A stretch of DNA of 60,459 nucleotides, from contig NZ_JAFLVT010000014.1 of NCBI RefSeq assembly GCF_017316025.1, positions 1 through 60,459 on the forward strand, written 5' to 3'. Source of the stretch: Candidatus Enterococcus myersii. Its GTDB lineage: Bacteria > Bacillota > Bacilli > Lactobacillales > Enterococcaceae. The notes below the pieces were generated by a model. That model made no database searches. It was given only the letters and a program-made list of their open reading frames with translations, and was not told where the DNA came from. Below, in pieces: positions 8,407 through 18,178 of this stretch. The number at the start of each line of letters is the position of its first letter. Position 1 is the stretch's first letter. A program made the position numbers and the translations under genes.

Positions 8407-8832
8407 ATGGAAAATTGTATTTTTTGTAAAATCGCAGCAGGTGAAATTCCAAGCTATAAAGTTTACGAAGATGATGTCGTCTATGCCTTTTTAGATTTAT
8501 CCCAAGTGACACAAGGACATACCTTAGTTATCCCGAAAAAACACGTCACCGATATTTTTGAATACGATGAAAAATTGGTCAGTGCCGTGTTTGCCCGCAT
8601 TCCCAAAATTGCCCGCGCGCTAGAAGCGGCTTTTCCGGAGATGGAAGGTTTAAACATTTTAAACAACAATAAAGAGTTGGCTTATCAATCTGTTTTTCAT
8701 TCTCATATCCATTTGATTCCCCGCTATGAAAAAACAGATGACTTCTCTGTTCATTTTGGTGATCATCAAGGTCTGCATAATGAAGCTGAATTAAAAGCCA
8801 TTGCTACAGCAATTGCAAAGCAGGTGAAATAA
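8407..8832 (+). CDS. hit: HIT-family nucleotide-binding hydrolase
   Basis: Histidine-triad protein of the HinT/Hit group, which hydrolyse nucleoside phosphoramidates or dinucleoside polyphosphates. The triad reads HSHIHLIPR near residue 98, and the N terminus has a zinc-type CIFCKI motif (Cys 4 and 7). I take ATG 8407 (MENCIFCK), 9 bases from AGAGAGG; the in-frame ATG at 8398 abuts the ribosome site. It is divergent from ecsA, and the YtxH-like gene starts immediately after its stop. Confidence 0.92.
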   Translation: MENCIFCKIAAGEIPSYKVYEDDVVYAFLDLSQVTQGHTLVIPKKHVTDIFEYDEKLVSAVFARIPKIARALEAAFPEMEGLNILNNNKELAYQSVFHSHIHLIPRYEKTDDFSVHFGDHQGLHNEAELKAIATAIAKQVK

Positions 8833-9216
8833 ATGTTAAAAAGTTTCCTTAAAGGCTTAGTCGTTGGTTCTGTTGCCGGCGGTGTGGGTACGTTACTCAC
8901 GGTACCAAGAAGCGGCAATGAAACTCGGGCAAAATTAGCCCAAGAGCTAGATGTTGCTACCCAAACAACACTTGAGTTAAATAATAGCTTAACAAATTTC
9001 AAAAAAGCGCTGCAGACAACGCAACAAACAGCACAAGAAATTATCCCTGCTTTTACTGCCGGGTTAGAACAAGATATTACAGACTTCAAATTTCAAGCAG
9101 AGCCACGGATTGCCCAAATAAAAGACCAAGTCAAAACGTTAAGTGAACATGTCGCTGTCTTAGCAGATCCTCCGCTACAAAATGCAGATACACCGGAACA
9201 CTCTAAGGAAAACTAA
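8833..9216 (+). CDS. YtxH-domain small membrane-associated protein
   Basis: A 127-residue protein with an N-terminal hydrophobic Gly-rich segment (LVVGSVAGGVGTLLTVP) typical of YtxH/YhaH-type proteins, followed by a long amphipathic Gln/Thr-rich region with coiled-coil character. The ATG directly follows the hit stop codon, so the two are co-translated. In Bacillus a similar gene (yhaH) lies between hit and prsA. Biochemical role is unknown. Confidence 0.78.
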   Translation: MLKSFLKGLVVGSVAGGVGTLLTVPRSGNETRAKLAQELDVATQTTLELNNSLTNFKKALQTTQQTAQEIIPAFTAGLEQDITDFKFQAEPRIAQIKDQVKTLSEHVAVLADPPLQNADTPEHSKEN

Positions 9217-9287
9217 AGAAAAGCGACCATTGTGTGAATTTTGTTTGAAACTTCCAGCCAGTGATTTTTTTTAAAAACAGAATGTGC

Positions 9288-9293
9288 TATAGT
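9288..9293 (+). promoter_or_regulatory. Probable -10 of prsA
   Basis: TGC-TATAGT is an extended -10 sequence about 45 bp before the prsA start, with only a T-rich stretch in the -35 position. Confidence 0.5.
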
Positions 9294-9338
9294 AATATTT
9301 GTGAAAATTAAATTGAAAATACAGGAGTGCTCGACTAA

Positions 9339-10334
9339 ATGAAGAAAAAAATGTTATTAGCCGCTGTCAGCGCAATGGCTGTTTTATCCCTTGCTGCTTG
9401 TGGCTCTAAAGACCAAGACATCGCCACAATGAAAGGTTCAAAAATCACGGTTTCAGATTTTTACGATCAAGCAAAATATGATTCTAATAATCAACAAACA
9501 ATCCGTAACATGATTATTTTAAAAGTTTTCGGTGACAAGTATGGCGACAAAGTGGACCAAAAAGCAATCGACAAGCAATACAATGAACAAGCAAAAGTTT
9601 ACGGCGATTCATTTGAACAACAATTGGAACAATCTGGTTTCACTAAGAAAACTTTCAAAGAATATTTAACCCAACAAGCAGCTTTAGAAAAAGGGATCAA
9701 ATCTCATGTTAAAGTTACTGATAAAGATTTAAAAACCGCTTGGGATTCTTTCCATCCAGAAGTTGATGCCCATATCATCGCTGCTGCTAGCGAAGACGAA
9801 GCGAAAAAATTAAAAGAAGAAGTAAGTAAAAAAGATGCTGACTTTGAAAAAATTGCCAAGAAGAGTTCAACTGATTCTGCTACCAAAGAAAAAGGTGGTA
9901 AAATCTCCTTTGATTCTCAAACAGCAAGTGTGCCAGCTGATGTGAAAACAGCTGCTTTCAAACTGAAAGACGGCGAAGTTTCTGCTGTTATCCCTGTGAC
10001 TGACCAATCTACTATGATGACAAGCTATTACGTTGTCCGGATGGATAAAAATAAGGCCAAAGGCAATTCAATGGACCCTTACAAAAAAGAATTAAAAGAA
10101 ATTGCGATCAATACCAAAGCATCTGACTCTACTTTCTCTGCTAAAGTAATCGGTCAAGAATTAAAAGATGCTAACGTAAAAGTAAAAGATGATGCCCTAC
10201 AAAACATCTTAAGCGACTTTATTGAAGCTGCTGAAACAAAAGATACAAAATCAAGCTCAACGAAAGATTCAAAAGCAGACTCTTCTACTGAAGAATCAAA
10301 AACAGCTGAAAGTTCAACTGCTGAATCTAAATAA
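9339..10334 (+). CDS. prsA: PrsA foldase lipoprotein (parvulin-type peptidyl-prolyl isomerase)
   Basis: Extracytoplasmic lipoprotein that helps exported proteins fold on the outer face of the membrane. The signal peptide ends in the lipobox LAAC (Cys 21). A parvulin/PpiC domain covers about residues 140-235 (VDAHIIAA... to the second Val/Arg strand), flanked by the helical PrsA N and C parts. The C-terminal 40 residues are a Ser/Thr/Lys/Glu-rich low-complexity tail. Start ATG 9339 after AGGAG. It has its own promoter and a strong terminator downstream. The 331-aa length is normal for enterococcal PrsA. Confidence 0.93.
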   Translation: MKKKMLLAAVSAMAVLSLAACGSKDQDIATMKGSKITVSDFYDQAKYDSNNQQTIRNMIILKVFGDKYGDKVDQKAIDKQYNEQAKVYGDSFEQQLEQSGFTKKTFKEYLTQQAALEKGIKSHVKVTDKDLKTAWDSFHPEVDAHIIAAASEDEAKKLKEEVSKKDADFEKIAKKSSTDSATKEKGGKISFDSQTASVPADVKTAAFKLKDGEVSAVIPVTDQSTMMTSYYVVRMDKNKAKGNSMDPYKKELKEIAINTKASDSTFSAKVIGQELKDANVKVKDDALQNILSDFIEAAETKDTKSSSTKDSKADSSTEESKTAESSTAESK

Positions 10335-10400
10335 TGTAGTAGCTAATAACACCTACAACAGCTATAAACTATGCTGATTGCAACTAAACTTCACCATTCA

Positions 10401-10446
10401 AAAACCGCTAGGACAAAGTATTAACTTTTGTCCTAGCGGTTTTTTA
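10401..10446. terminator. Terminator of prsA (shared with the ATPase gene)
   Basis: AAAACCGCTAGGACAAAG pairs with CTTTTGTCCTAGCGGTTTT with a single-base bulge and a T-run on the plus strand. It lies between convergent genes and can serve both. Confidence 0.9.
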
Positions 10447-10517
10447 TAACGGTAAAAAAATCTTTATTACAAGCTGTCAAAATTTCCCAACAGAAATCAG
10501 CTTACTTTTGTTGGCTT

Positions 10518-12803
10518 TTATTTCACTTTTTTATTCATCAACCAAGCTATCAGTCCATATAAAATGCTATTTCCCAGCATCAATATAGCAAATACTGGTA
10601 TCGTCGCCGAAGTTAAAAAGCCAATTTCTAGAATTTTATGAAATAACATTGCTGCCACATAAATTCCGCCAATGGTAGTAATCGTTAAAAATAACCGTAA
10701 TGGATTAAGCGGTAAGCAAGCTCTAATCACGGCTAGACTGCTGATACCAATTAATAAATAATACATTAATGTGGTGGTCTGCATCTGGGGCCAATTGGCT
10801 TGTTGCGCAAGTATTGCTACGGCCAAAACATTCACTACAACTAATAAGGCATTCGGTAAAGCAGATTTCAGTGCTGTAGGTAAAAATTTCCCACTAACTT
10901 TTGTTTTGTTGCTTTCAAAAGATAAAAAGAAAGAAGGATAGCCTTCAATCGCCAAGTCAATCAAGGTGATTTGAATTGGGATAAAAGGAAAAGCACTGAC
11001 ACTGAATAAACAAATAATGGCTAGTAAGAAAGAATAAATCGTTTTGATAAAAAAGATACCGGAGACTTTGGTCACATTGTTTACAACCCGTCGTCCTTCA
11101 AACAAGACTTCTGGTAACGTGGTAAAGTCTGAATCGAGTAATACCAAATTGGAAATTTGGCGGGTCGCTGCATCCCCGTCAGCCATCGCAATACTGACAT
11201 CCGCTTCACGCAAAGCCAAAACGTCATTGACACCATCGCCTGTCATCGCAACTGTTCCTCCGGCTTTTTTTAAAGCTTGAACCAAGAGTTTCTTTTGTTG
11301 TGGGGCAACGCGACCAAAAACCGTATATTTCAATGCTGCTTCTTTTACTTCCTCATCTGTTTTACAGGTCGTTAGATCAATATATTGTTCATAATGTGGT
11401 AATCCTGCTCGTTTGGCAATATTGGAAACGGTAATCGGATTATCACCAGAGATAACTTTTAACGCAACACCTTCTTGATCTAAATAAGCAAGGGTTTCTT
11501 CTGCTTTGTTGCGAATAATATCTTCAATTTCAATTACTGCGATTGCCTGCGGTTCTTCTTGGTCAGCTGCTACGGCAATCACTAAAACACGCAATCCTTG
11601 TTCTTGTGCGTGCAAAACTATAGGTGGAATATTTTCTTTTGCCAATACGCGTTCTGGCGCCCCCAAGTAGACTGTCCCAATCGTTGCCAAATCCATTTTG
11701 CTCCATTTTCGTTCAGAAGAAAAAGGGGTCACTTGGCTAGCAGCATAGGTAGTCGTTTCCGGAAAATAATCCCGTAGTGCTTGCATCGTCACATTACTAT
11801 CTGTACTATTTTTTAAATAACTTCCAATAATTGCAAAAAGTTGTTCTGTGTACGCTTCTTGTACACTGTGTAATTTTAAAACCCGCATATCCCCTTTGGT
11901 AATCGTACCAGTCTTATCCAAACAAAGCGTATCCACATGAGCAAGGGTTTCAATTGCGTACATATCTTGAACCAAAATTCTCTTTTTCGCTAGTTTGGTA
12001 ACCCCCGTGGTTAGCGCAATACTAATTAATAAAACCAGACCTTTGGGTAACATCCCCAACACAGCAGCAGCCGAGACAACCACAGCTTCTTTTGTACCAC
12101 TAGAACGCAGGAAAAAGGCTTCTAAGAAAAGTAAAATGCCAAAAGGGATAATGACAAAACTAGTGAATTTTGCAACTTGACGAATGGCCCGAATTAATTC
12201 TGAATTAAGTGGTTTATGATTTTTCGCTTCATTGGTTAATTTCACGGCATAATTATCTTTGCCTACATGGACAACTTGAGCGAATACTTCCCCACTAACT
12301 AAAAAACTCCCAGACAACAATGAGGCCCCCGCCTGCTTTGCAATTAGGTCTGATTCTCCGGTCAACATTGCTTCATTGACTTCAGCAAAGCCTGTGACAA
12401 CTTGCATATCCGACGGAACTTGTTCGCCGGCACCTATTTTCACCAAATCATCCATTACCAATTCTGTAGAATCTACCTTTACTTCTATCCCGTCACGCAG
12501 GACGCTAACCTGCTTTTTATTCACGATTGAAAGTTTTTGAACCAAATTACGGGCATGAATCTCTTGATAGATACCAATTGTGATATTGACCAAAATAATG
12601 ACTAGATAAAACATATTGCTATATGCGCCCACTAAGAACAGGCAAATTCCAATCAATAAATTCAAAAAATTAAATAGGGTGACTAAATTATCGTAAAAGA
12701 TAGCCCCCGTTGATTTAGTTGCACTTTCAGTAAAATTATTTTGCAATCCTTGTTCTTTTCGCTCCTGCACTGCAGCTAAGCTTAAACCACTTCTATTTTC
12801 CAA
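10518..12803 (-). CDS. P-type cation-transporting ATPase (CtpE/Exp7-like)
   Basis: Membrane ion pump of the P2-type family. It has the actuator motif LTGES, the phosphorylation motif DKTGT, hinge GDGVND, and about ten hydrophobic helices in the usual 2+2+6 layout. The segment after DKTGT and the ~760-aa length suggest the CtpE/Exp7 group, for which calcium uptake has been reported. In the fourth membrane helix the usual PEGL is PKGL, which replaces an expected ion-coordinating Glu by Lys. I chose the TTG start at 12803, 9 bases from AAAGGAG. A GTG at 12848 is in frame but has no ribosome site. Ion specificity is an inference. Confidence 0.85.
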   Translation of the reverse strand: MENRSGLSLAAVQERKEQGLQNNFTESATKSTGAIFYDNLVTLFNFLNLLIGICLFLVGAYSNMFYLVIILVNITIGIYQEIHARNLVQKLSIVNKKQVSVLRDGIEVKVDSTELVMDDLVKIGAGEQVPSDMQVVTGFAEVNEAMLTGESDLIAKQAGASLLSGSFLVSGEVFAQVVHVGKDNYAVKLTNEAKNHKPLNSELIRAIRQVAKFTSFVIIPFGILLFLEAFFLRSSGTKEAVVVSAAAVLGMLPKGLVLLISIALTTGVTKLAKKRILVQDMYAIETLAHVDTLCLDKTGTITKGDMRVLKLHSVQEAYTEQLFAIIGSYLKNSTDSNVTMQALRDYFPETTTYAASQVTPFSSERKWSKMDLATIGTVYLGAPERVLAKENIPPIVLHAQEQGLRVLVIAVAADQEEPQAIAVIEIEDIIRNKAEETLAYLDQEGVALKVISGDNPITVSNIAKRAGLPHYEQYIDLTTCKTDEEVKEAALKYTVFGRVAPQQKKLLVQALKKAGGTVAMTGDGVNDVLALREADVSIAMADGDAATRQISNLVLLDSDFTTLPEVLFEGRRVVNNVTKVSGIFFIKTIYSFLLAIICLFSVSAFPFIPIQITLIDLAIEGYPSFFLSFESNKTKVSGKFLPTALKSALPNALLVVVNVLAVAILAQQANWPQMQTTTLMYYLLIGISSLAVIRACLPLNPLRLFLTITTIGGIYVAAMLFHKILEIGFLTSATIPVFAILMLGNSILYGLIAWLMNKKVK

Positions 12804-12966
12804 ATTTAGCGTCTCCTTTTGAAAATCGTCTACAAAAAAAGATAACACAGGAAATTTTTATTTACTGAAATTCATTGAGATTTTCTAACTGCCTTATAAA
12901 AAGTTTAAGAAAAATGGACCAGCAAAAAAACGTGTCTCACTCTTTAGTGTTCGGACACTACACGAC

Positions 12967-13014
12967 AAAAAAGCCTAGTTTATCCCGATTAAAATTAACG
13001 GTGTAAACTAAGCT
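12967..13014 (-). terminator. Probable terminator of the yhaO-yhaN-yhaM operon
   Basis: TAGTTTA and TAAACTA arms, extended by AGC/GCT, are followed on the minus strand by a T-run (GCTTTTTTG). The loop is about 21 bases. Confidence 0.7.
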
Positions 13015-13044
13015 ATTGTTATTTTCATCACTTTAATTTAAGGG

Positions 13045-13989
13045 TTACACGTCTTTGGGCAGATAAAAACTGCGATTGTCCATCCCAAAAATGCGATCAG
13101 AGTAATTTCCCGGTTGTGTTTGGCGCAAAGACGTCAACATCATTTGCATGGAGGCATCTAAATTATCAATTTGATGCAAAATTTCTGCTTCCATAATGCG
13201 GGGACGAACTGGCGACCCATACTCTAACAAACCGTGATGTGCTAAGACCATGTGGCGTAAAACCACAATGTCTTCTTCATTTTCATCAAATTTTAAAGCA
13301 ATACAGGCTTTCGTAATTTCTTCATCCACCAACACCAAATGTCCAACCAAATTTCCCACGAGCGTGTATTCTGTTGACATCGGGCCCGACAACTCAATCA
13401 CTTTTCCTAAGTCATGTAAAATGACACCCGCGTATAATAAAGATGGATTCAACTCTGGATATTCTTTGACGATGGCTTTGGCTAAGCGCAACATCGAAAT
13501 CGTATGATAAGCTAGACCACCGGCAAAAGCATGGTGATTGCGTTTTGCTGCTGGATAGTCAAAAAATTCTTTTTGATATTTATTCAACAAAAAGCGGACG
13601 ATTCGATTCCAATGGGGATTGATAATCTCAAATAAGGTCTGATTGATCTCTTCTTCCATCTCTTCTTTTTTAAGTGGTGCTCGCTCCATATATTGCGTTG
13701 GTTCGCTGGGTTCATCAGCGCGAGCAAGACGCAGATGGATGATCTTCACTTGAGGATTGCCATTGTACAATTCGCGTTTTCCTTGCAAGGCAACTACTTT
13801 TCCTGCTTCAAATTTATTAATTTCTTCTTCAGAAGCATCCCAAAATTTACCATCAATCGTTCCAGATGTATCTTGGAAAGTAAATGCAATAAATTTTTTA
13901 CCGTTTTTGGCTAAACGCACATCGGCATTCTTAATTAACAAAAAGGCTTGAAATTCTTCATCCACGGCTAAATCTTTTAATTTTTTCAT
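13045..13989 (-). CDS. yhaM: 3'-5' exoribonuclease YhaM
   Basis: Exonuclease that trims single-stranded RNA or DNA 3' ends. The N-terminal OB-fold (about residues 10-90) binds nucleic acid, and the HD phosphohydrolase domain carries HH...HDLGK (about residues 160-195) and a further conserved His. The 314-aa length matches the YhaM family. It follows yhaO and yhaN with a 46-bp gap and is probably co-transcribed, the same order as in Bacillus. Start ATG 13989 is preceded by AAAAGGAG. Confidence 0.94.
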   Translation of the reverse strand: MKKLKDLAVDEEFQAFLLIKNADVRLAKNGKKFIAFTFQDTSGTIDGKFWDASEEEINKFEAGKVVALQGKRELYNGNPQVKIIHLRLARADEPSEPTQYMERAPLKKEEMEEEINQTLFEIINPHWNRIVRFLLNKYQKEFFDYPAAKRNHHAFAGGLAYHTISMLRLAKAIVKEYPELNPSLLYAGVILHDLGKVIELSGPMSTEYTLVGNLVGHLVLVDEEITKACIALKFDENEEDIVVLRHMVLAHHGLLEYGSPVRPRIMEAEILHQIDNLDASMQMMLTSLRQTQPGNYSDRIFGMDNRSFYLPKDV

Positions 13990-14035
13990 GGCAATCTCCT
14001 TTTACTTCTTTTTTCCTTATCACAATTTTTTTCTA

Positions 14036-16645
14036 CTAACGCAACAAGACAATCTTTTGCTGCAGCTTCTCATAATAGCTTACCATTTCTACGTCAGAAG
14101 ACAAACAAATCACTTGATAGTGCTGTGAAAACTCTTGTAATAATACTGCCAGCTGTTCTTTGCGAACACTATCATAATGCAACCAGCCATCATCGATGAT
14201 TAACGGACATAGCACATTTGTCTGCAAAGCTAAATAACCAAAGCGTAATGCCATAATCACTTGATCTTTCGTACCAGTCGAAAGTTCGTAAACTTTCCAA
14301 CTTTGATTTTTAGTTTTGACCGCTAATTCCCCAGCGATAAAATCCAAGGAAAAATAATTATCTTTTGTCAAAAGTTTTAAATATTCACTGCTTTTTTGTA
14401 ATAGTTGTGGCAATTGTTTATCTGAAAGCTCCGTGGCCAAATCCCCTAATAAAGCTGCCATTAATTTATTTTTACTCCACTGTAAGGCAAGTTCATATAC
14501 CTCACTATCTGCTTGAGCTAATCTTTGGCGCAACTCATCTAAGGTACCATCACTTTGCATTTGTTCCATCTTTAATTGTGCCTTTTGTAAGTTACGGCTA
14601 AGTTTGCGGTCTTCTAGCTGCAACTCTGCTAGTTTGCTTTTAACAGCAGCTAGCGCCATTGCCAATTGACTAGCGGTAATTTTTTTGGGGAATAGTTTTG
14701 CTAGTCGCGTCGCTAATTCTTGTTTTCGGGCTAAATCCCCTGCTTTTTGATGCATTTGGGCAATCCATAGTGGAATTTCTGTCGGTTGACTAATTCCCAC
14801 ACTTTGCAACAAGTGCTGATTTTCTGCCAATAATTGATCGAGTTGCTGTTGTAATAGCTGGTTTTGCCGAATTAGTAGGGCAGCTGTCGGCTGTTCTTGT
14901 TGCAGCTTAACTTCTTGCATTTCATCGGTAAAATTTTGCAACAGCCGTAAACGCTGTAAAACATCTTGATTAGCTTGAGGCAACCATTTATCTAAAAATC
15001 GAAAACGTTGCAAAAAACTCCCATAGGCTTGATCTAATTGATCTAAACGTTGGTCGGCGGTCATTAGCGCTTCGTTTTTTATCAGATAATCTTTGGCAGC
15101 ATTTTCCAACTGAACCAAAGCTGTTGGTAAATCTTCTGGGGATATAAGCTGGGGTAGCCTTTGTTGCAGTTGATACCAAAGTTCTTCTTGTTTAGCTATC
15201 AATTGCGTCACTGCTGTCTTCGTCTGATTTACTGGCTGCGCTTTATTTTTTACTTTGGCTGTCTGATTGCTCTTTGTTTTTTGATAATACTTATACGTAG
15301 CAAAAATTAGCGCGATTGACGCCATTGCCCATAAAATAAAACGTGCATTTTTACTTAAAAGGCCACTAATCAAAAAAATTACAGCGACAATACCGCATAT
15401 TATGGTGGTAAGTGGTGGTTTTACAGGCTGTTTTGACGTACTTTTATTATCAATTGCAGCTTGCAGGTGGGCACTTTGCCAAAGTTCTTCTTGTTTTGTC
15501 TGGGTAATGTTTTCTGTTAGTTGCTGATAGTCTTGGGCTAAGTTTTTTATCAACTTAACCTTTTGCTGTGGATCTTCTCCTACCTGGAATTGGTACGTAT
15601 CTTCTAATACCGTTACAGCTTCAATTAAGTTTTGTTGGACCTGGAGCTGATTTTGAAAATCATCGGTTAAACGTACCGCTGCAACTTGTTCTTGTAACAA
15701 ACCTTTGATTTCACTTTCATGCTCGAGATAAAAGCGATAGCGATCGGTTAATCCTTGTGTTTCATTTAATGCAATTAAGGCTTGCTTTCCTTCGGCTAAA
15801 CGTGTATTCAATTGATTATATTGATTGTAAAATTCTTGCAGTTTTTCTGGCTCTGCTCCTAAGTCATCGTCAGGATATTTTTTTTGCAAAAGTTGCCACT
15901 CTTCATATTGCGGGAAGCTGTTTTCTTTTTCTTTTAGTGTTAAATATTCTTGCTGTGTTTGCTGTATTTTTTCAGCTAATTCCTGCTGCCGCAATTCATC
16001 TTGTTTTTTTTCAGCCAAAAGATCAGTAATGGCGGCTTCTTTTGTTTCTTGCTGATAAACGTGTTGGGCGATTTTCTCTTTTTCTTTTAGCGCTTTGTTT
16101 AAAGCTTGGCGCTGTCCTCTAACTTTGAATATTTTTTGTTCATTATCCTGGTATTCTTGCTGTTTACCTAACAACTTTTTACTACCGGTAATTCCCAATG
16201 AAATTAATGCATCGTGAAGCGGCTTTTCTTGTAGGCGTTCTAATTGACTCAATTGTTCCTGCTGGAAAGTAAAGACATCTTCAAATAATTCACGATTTAA
16301 AGGTGCAATCAACTGATTTAACAGGTCATCGCTACCTGTTTGTTGGCCAAAATAAACTTTTGCTTTCCCACGGTTGACTTGTTTAAAGCGTTCGATTGTC
16401 ACTTGTCCATGAATAGGTAGTACAATAACTAACCGTCCGCCATAACTCGTACCATCTAACGGTTCAAAATCTCGTTTCCGTCCTCTTTTAAGAGGGAAGC
16501 CAAACAACATTGCCATAATAAATTGATATAAGGTTGACTTTCCTGCTTCATTAGCACCATAAAACAACTGATTGCCCGCTGTAAAATCAATGGTTTTATT
16601 ACGATATTTACCAAAACCGGTAATCTCCGCTCTTAGAAGTTGCAT
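14036..16645 (-). CDS. yhaN: YhaN-like SMC/Rad50-type ATPase with central membrane helices
   Basis: Large coiled-coil ATPase of 869 aa. Walker A is GANEAGKST at residues 30-38 and the Walker B-like LIIDDGW lies near residue 815, so the two halves of the nucleotide site are at opposite ends as in Rad50/SbcC. Long Gln/Glu-rich coiled coils fill the middle. Two hydrophobic helices near residues 412-460 interrupt the coils, suggesting membrane attachment. Its ATG (16645) overlaps the yhaO stop by one base (TGATG). It probably forms a complex with the YhaO nuclease analogous to SbcCD or Mre11-Rad50. Confidence 0.88.
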   Translation of the reverse strand: MQLLRAEITGFGKYRNKTIDFTAGNQLFYGANEAGKSTLYQFIMAMLFGFPLKRGRKRDFEPLDGTSYGGRLVIVLPIHGQVTIERFKQVNRGKAKVYFGQQTGSDDLLNQLIAPLNRELFEDVFTFQQEQLSQLERLQEKPLHDALISLGITGSKKLLGKQQEYQDNEQKIFKVRGQRQALNKALKEKEKIAQHVYQQETKEAAITDLLAEKKQDELRQQELAEKIQQTQQEYLTLKEKENSFPQYEEWQLLQKKYPDDDLGAEPEKLQEFYNQYNQLNTRLAEGKQALIALNETQGLTDRYRFYLEHESEIKGLLQEQVAAVRLTDDFQNQLQVQQNLIEAVTVLEDTYQFQVGEDPQQKVKLIKNLAQDYQQLTENITQTKQEELWQSAHLQAAIDNKSTSKQPVKPPLTTIICGIVAVIFLISGLLSKNARFILWAMASIALIFATYKYYQKTKSNQTAKVKNKAQPVNQTKTAVTQLIAKQEELWYQLQQRLPQLISPEDLPTALVQLENAAKDYLIKNEALMTADQRLDQLDQAYGSFLQRFRFLDKWLPQANQDVLQRLRLLQNFTDEMQEVKLQQEQPTAALLIRQNQLLQQQLDQLLAENQHLLQSVGISQPTEIPLWIAQMHQKAGDLARKQELATRLAKLFPKKITASQLAMALAAVKSKLAELQLEDRKLSRNLQKAQLKMEQMQSDGTLDELRQRLAQADSEVYELALQWSKNKLMAALLGDLATELSDKQLPQLLQKSSEYLKLLTKDNYFSLDFIAGELAVKTKNQSWKVYELSTGTKDQVIMALRFGYLALQTNVLCPLIIDDGWLHYDSVRKEQLAVLLQEFSQHYQVICLSSDVEMVSYYEKLQQKIVLLR

Positions 16646-17829
16646 CAATCTTGCCCCCATTCAAATTGCTCGTTTAATTCGGCGGCTACTTGTTTTAAAA
16701 CTTCTTGGCGAAATTCAGGATCTTCCAGCAGTAAAGTGGTATTTTTATTTATAGTAAGTTCGGTTAATACTTCTTTAAAAATCTCACCATGACTAAACTC
16801 TTGCAGTAATTGCGTTTTTAGTAAATCACTAGCTGGTAGTGAAATCTTATGTTTTATTTCTTGTAATTTTAAAGTATGGACAAAAATTTGTGCCGGCCAT
16901 TGTTGATTTAATAAGTCTTGTAATTGCCCATTTGTAATCATTTCAGCGAAATTTTGTAAATGTTCACTGTCAGTCAGGACTAATTCTAACAATAACGTTG
17001 TTTCAGCTGATACTGGTGCCAATTGTTTGCTCAAATAATTTAAAACGGTCGCATTATTTTCACAACTGGCTAATGAAATTGTTCTTTTTTGCCACCGTAA
17101 TGCAGCTACTGGTCGTTTACTTACGTTAATGTTACTTCCAGTTAACTCCAGCAAAAGAACATCGCCTAAATCAAGTTCTTTTTTTGTATGTCCTTGGGGA
17201 GTACCTGGATAAATCATTTCAGCACTTAATTGTGTTGGTTGATGGATATGCCCCAAGGCCCAATAATCATAATTTTTACTCTTCAACTCACTCACACTAA
17301 AGGGCGCAAAATTAGCATCCTGAACATCTCCGTGATAAATTCCAATGTGATAGTCTACTTCTAAATTCCGTAGCGGAAATTCTTGGGCCATTTTTTTTGT
17401 CAAATATTGCTGACGATAGCTAAAACCAGATAACGCATATTTTTCACCATTTTTGGTAGTAGCAGTAATAGTTTTGACTGTTTCTGTTTCAAATAAGACA
17501 ACATTATCTGGAAAAGCAAACCAGTAGCGATTTTCTTCATAATAATCATGATTACCAAAAATCAAATATACTGGAATCTCTGCTTGTGCTAACTTTTCAA
17601 ATTGTTGCATCAACAACTGCTGATTTTTCAAAGAAGGATTCATTTGGTGAAAAGTATCGCCAGCAAAAATGACGAAGTCGACATTTTGCTCAATCGCTGT
17701 GGTGACGATATTTTTCAGTGTTTTTTCGTTGGCTTGATTTAACTTTTTTGAAAAATCTGCAGGCAGCTCTTTTGTTAAGCCTTCAAAAGTGCGATCAAAA
17801 TGTAAATCAGCGACATGGATAAAGCGCAT
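16645..17829 (-). CDS. yhaO: YhaO-like Mre11/SbcD-family metallophosphoesterase nuclease
   Basis: DNA repair exonuclease subunit. The five metallophosphoesterase motifs are visible in order: ADLHFD (residues 7-12), GDTFH, GNHDYYE, HGD (HIGIYHGD) and GHIHQP. The 394-aa length is normal. The ATG at 17829 follows AAGGAGG with good spacing. It is the first gene of the yhaO-yhaN-yhaM operon and is coupled to yhaN. The upstream 400 bases contain no gene. Confidence 0.92.
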   Translation of the reverse strand: MRFIHVADLHFDRTFEGLTKELPADFSKKLNQANEKTLKNIVTTAIEQNVDFVIFAGDTFHQMNPSLKNQQLLMQQFEKLAQAEIPVYLIFGNHDYYEENRYWFAFPDNVVLFETETVKTITATTKNGEKYALSGFSYRQQYLTKKMAQEFPLRNLEVDYHIGIYHGDVQDANFAPFSVSELKSKNYDYWALGHIHQPTQLSAEMIYPGTPQGHTKKELDLGDVLLLELTGSNINVSKRPVAALRWQKRTISLASCENNATVLNYLSKQLAPVSAETTLLLELVLTDSEHLQNFAEMITNGQLQDLLNQQWPAQIFVHTLKLQEIKHKISLPASDLLKTQLLQEFSHGEIFKEVLTELTINKNTTLLLEDPEFRQEVLKQVAAELNEQFEWGQD

Positions 17830-18108
17830 AATAACGCCTCCTTAATTCAATAATTTCACTTTAGCTTTATCATAAAAAGTAAGGAACGATTTTGAGCTTA
17901 ACGGTTTGAAATTAAATTCAAAAAAGTTTTACATCTATAAAATTCAGTGGTAAAAAAAGACGTTAAATTCCTTTATATCATACCATTTATCACCTATTTC
18001 GTCATCACAAATACGAAAATTTGTTCGCCTTTTTTAAAAGAAAAATGCCGCCAAAAAAAAATTGACTAAAACAATACGCGCTGTTTTGTAAACTGCCTGC
18101 AGCACAAA

Positions 18109-18170
18109 AATAAAAGTGGAATTTTAGAAAATTGTTCCTCCAGTCTTCTAAAATTTTATCCTCCTCAACA
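18109..18170. repeat. Short copy (A) of a dispersed intergenic repeat
   Basis: About 60 bp resemble, at roughly three quarters of positions, the first part of the element at 24681-24954. It shares the AATTGTTCCTC core flanked by an imperfect hairpin (TTTTAGAAAATT / AAAATTTT). The remainder of 17830-18178 is AT-rich with no gene. Confidence 0.6.
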
Positions 18171-18178
18171 AAAAACAA

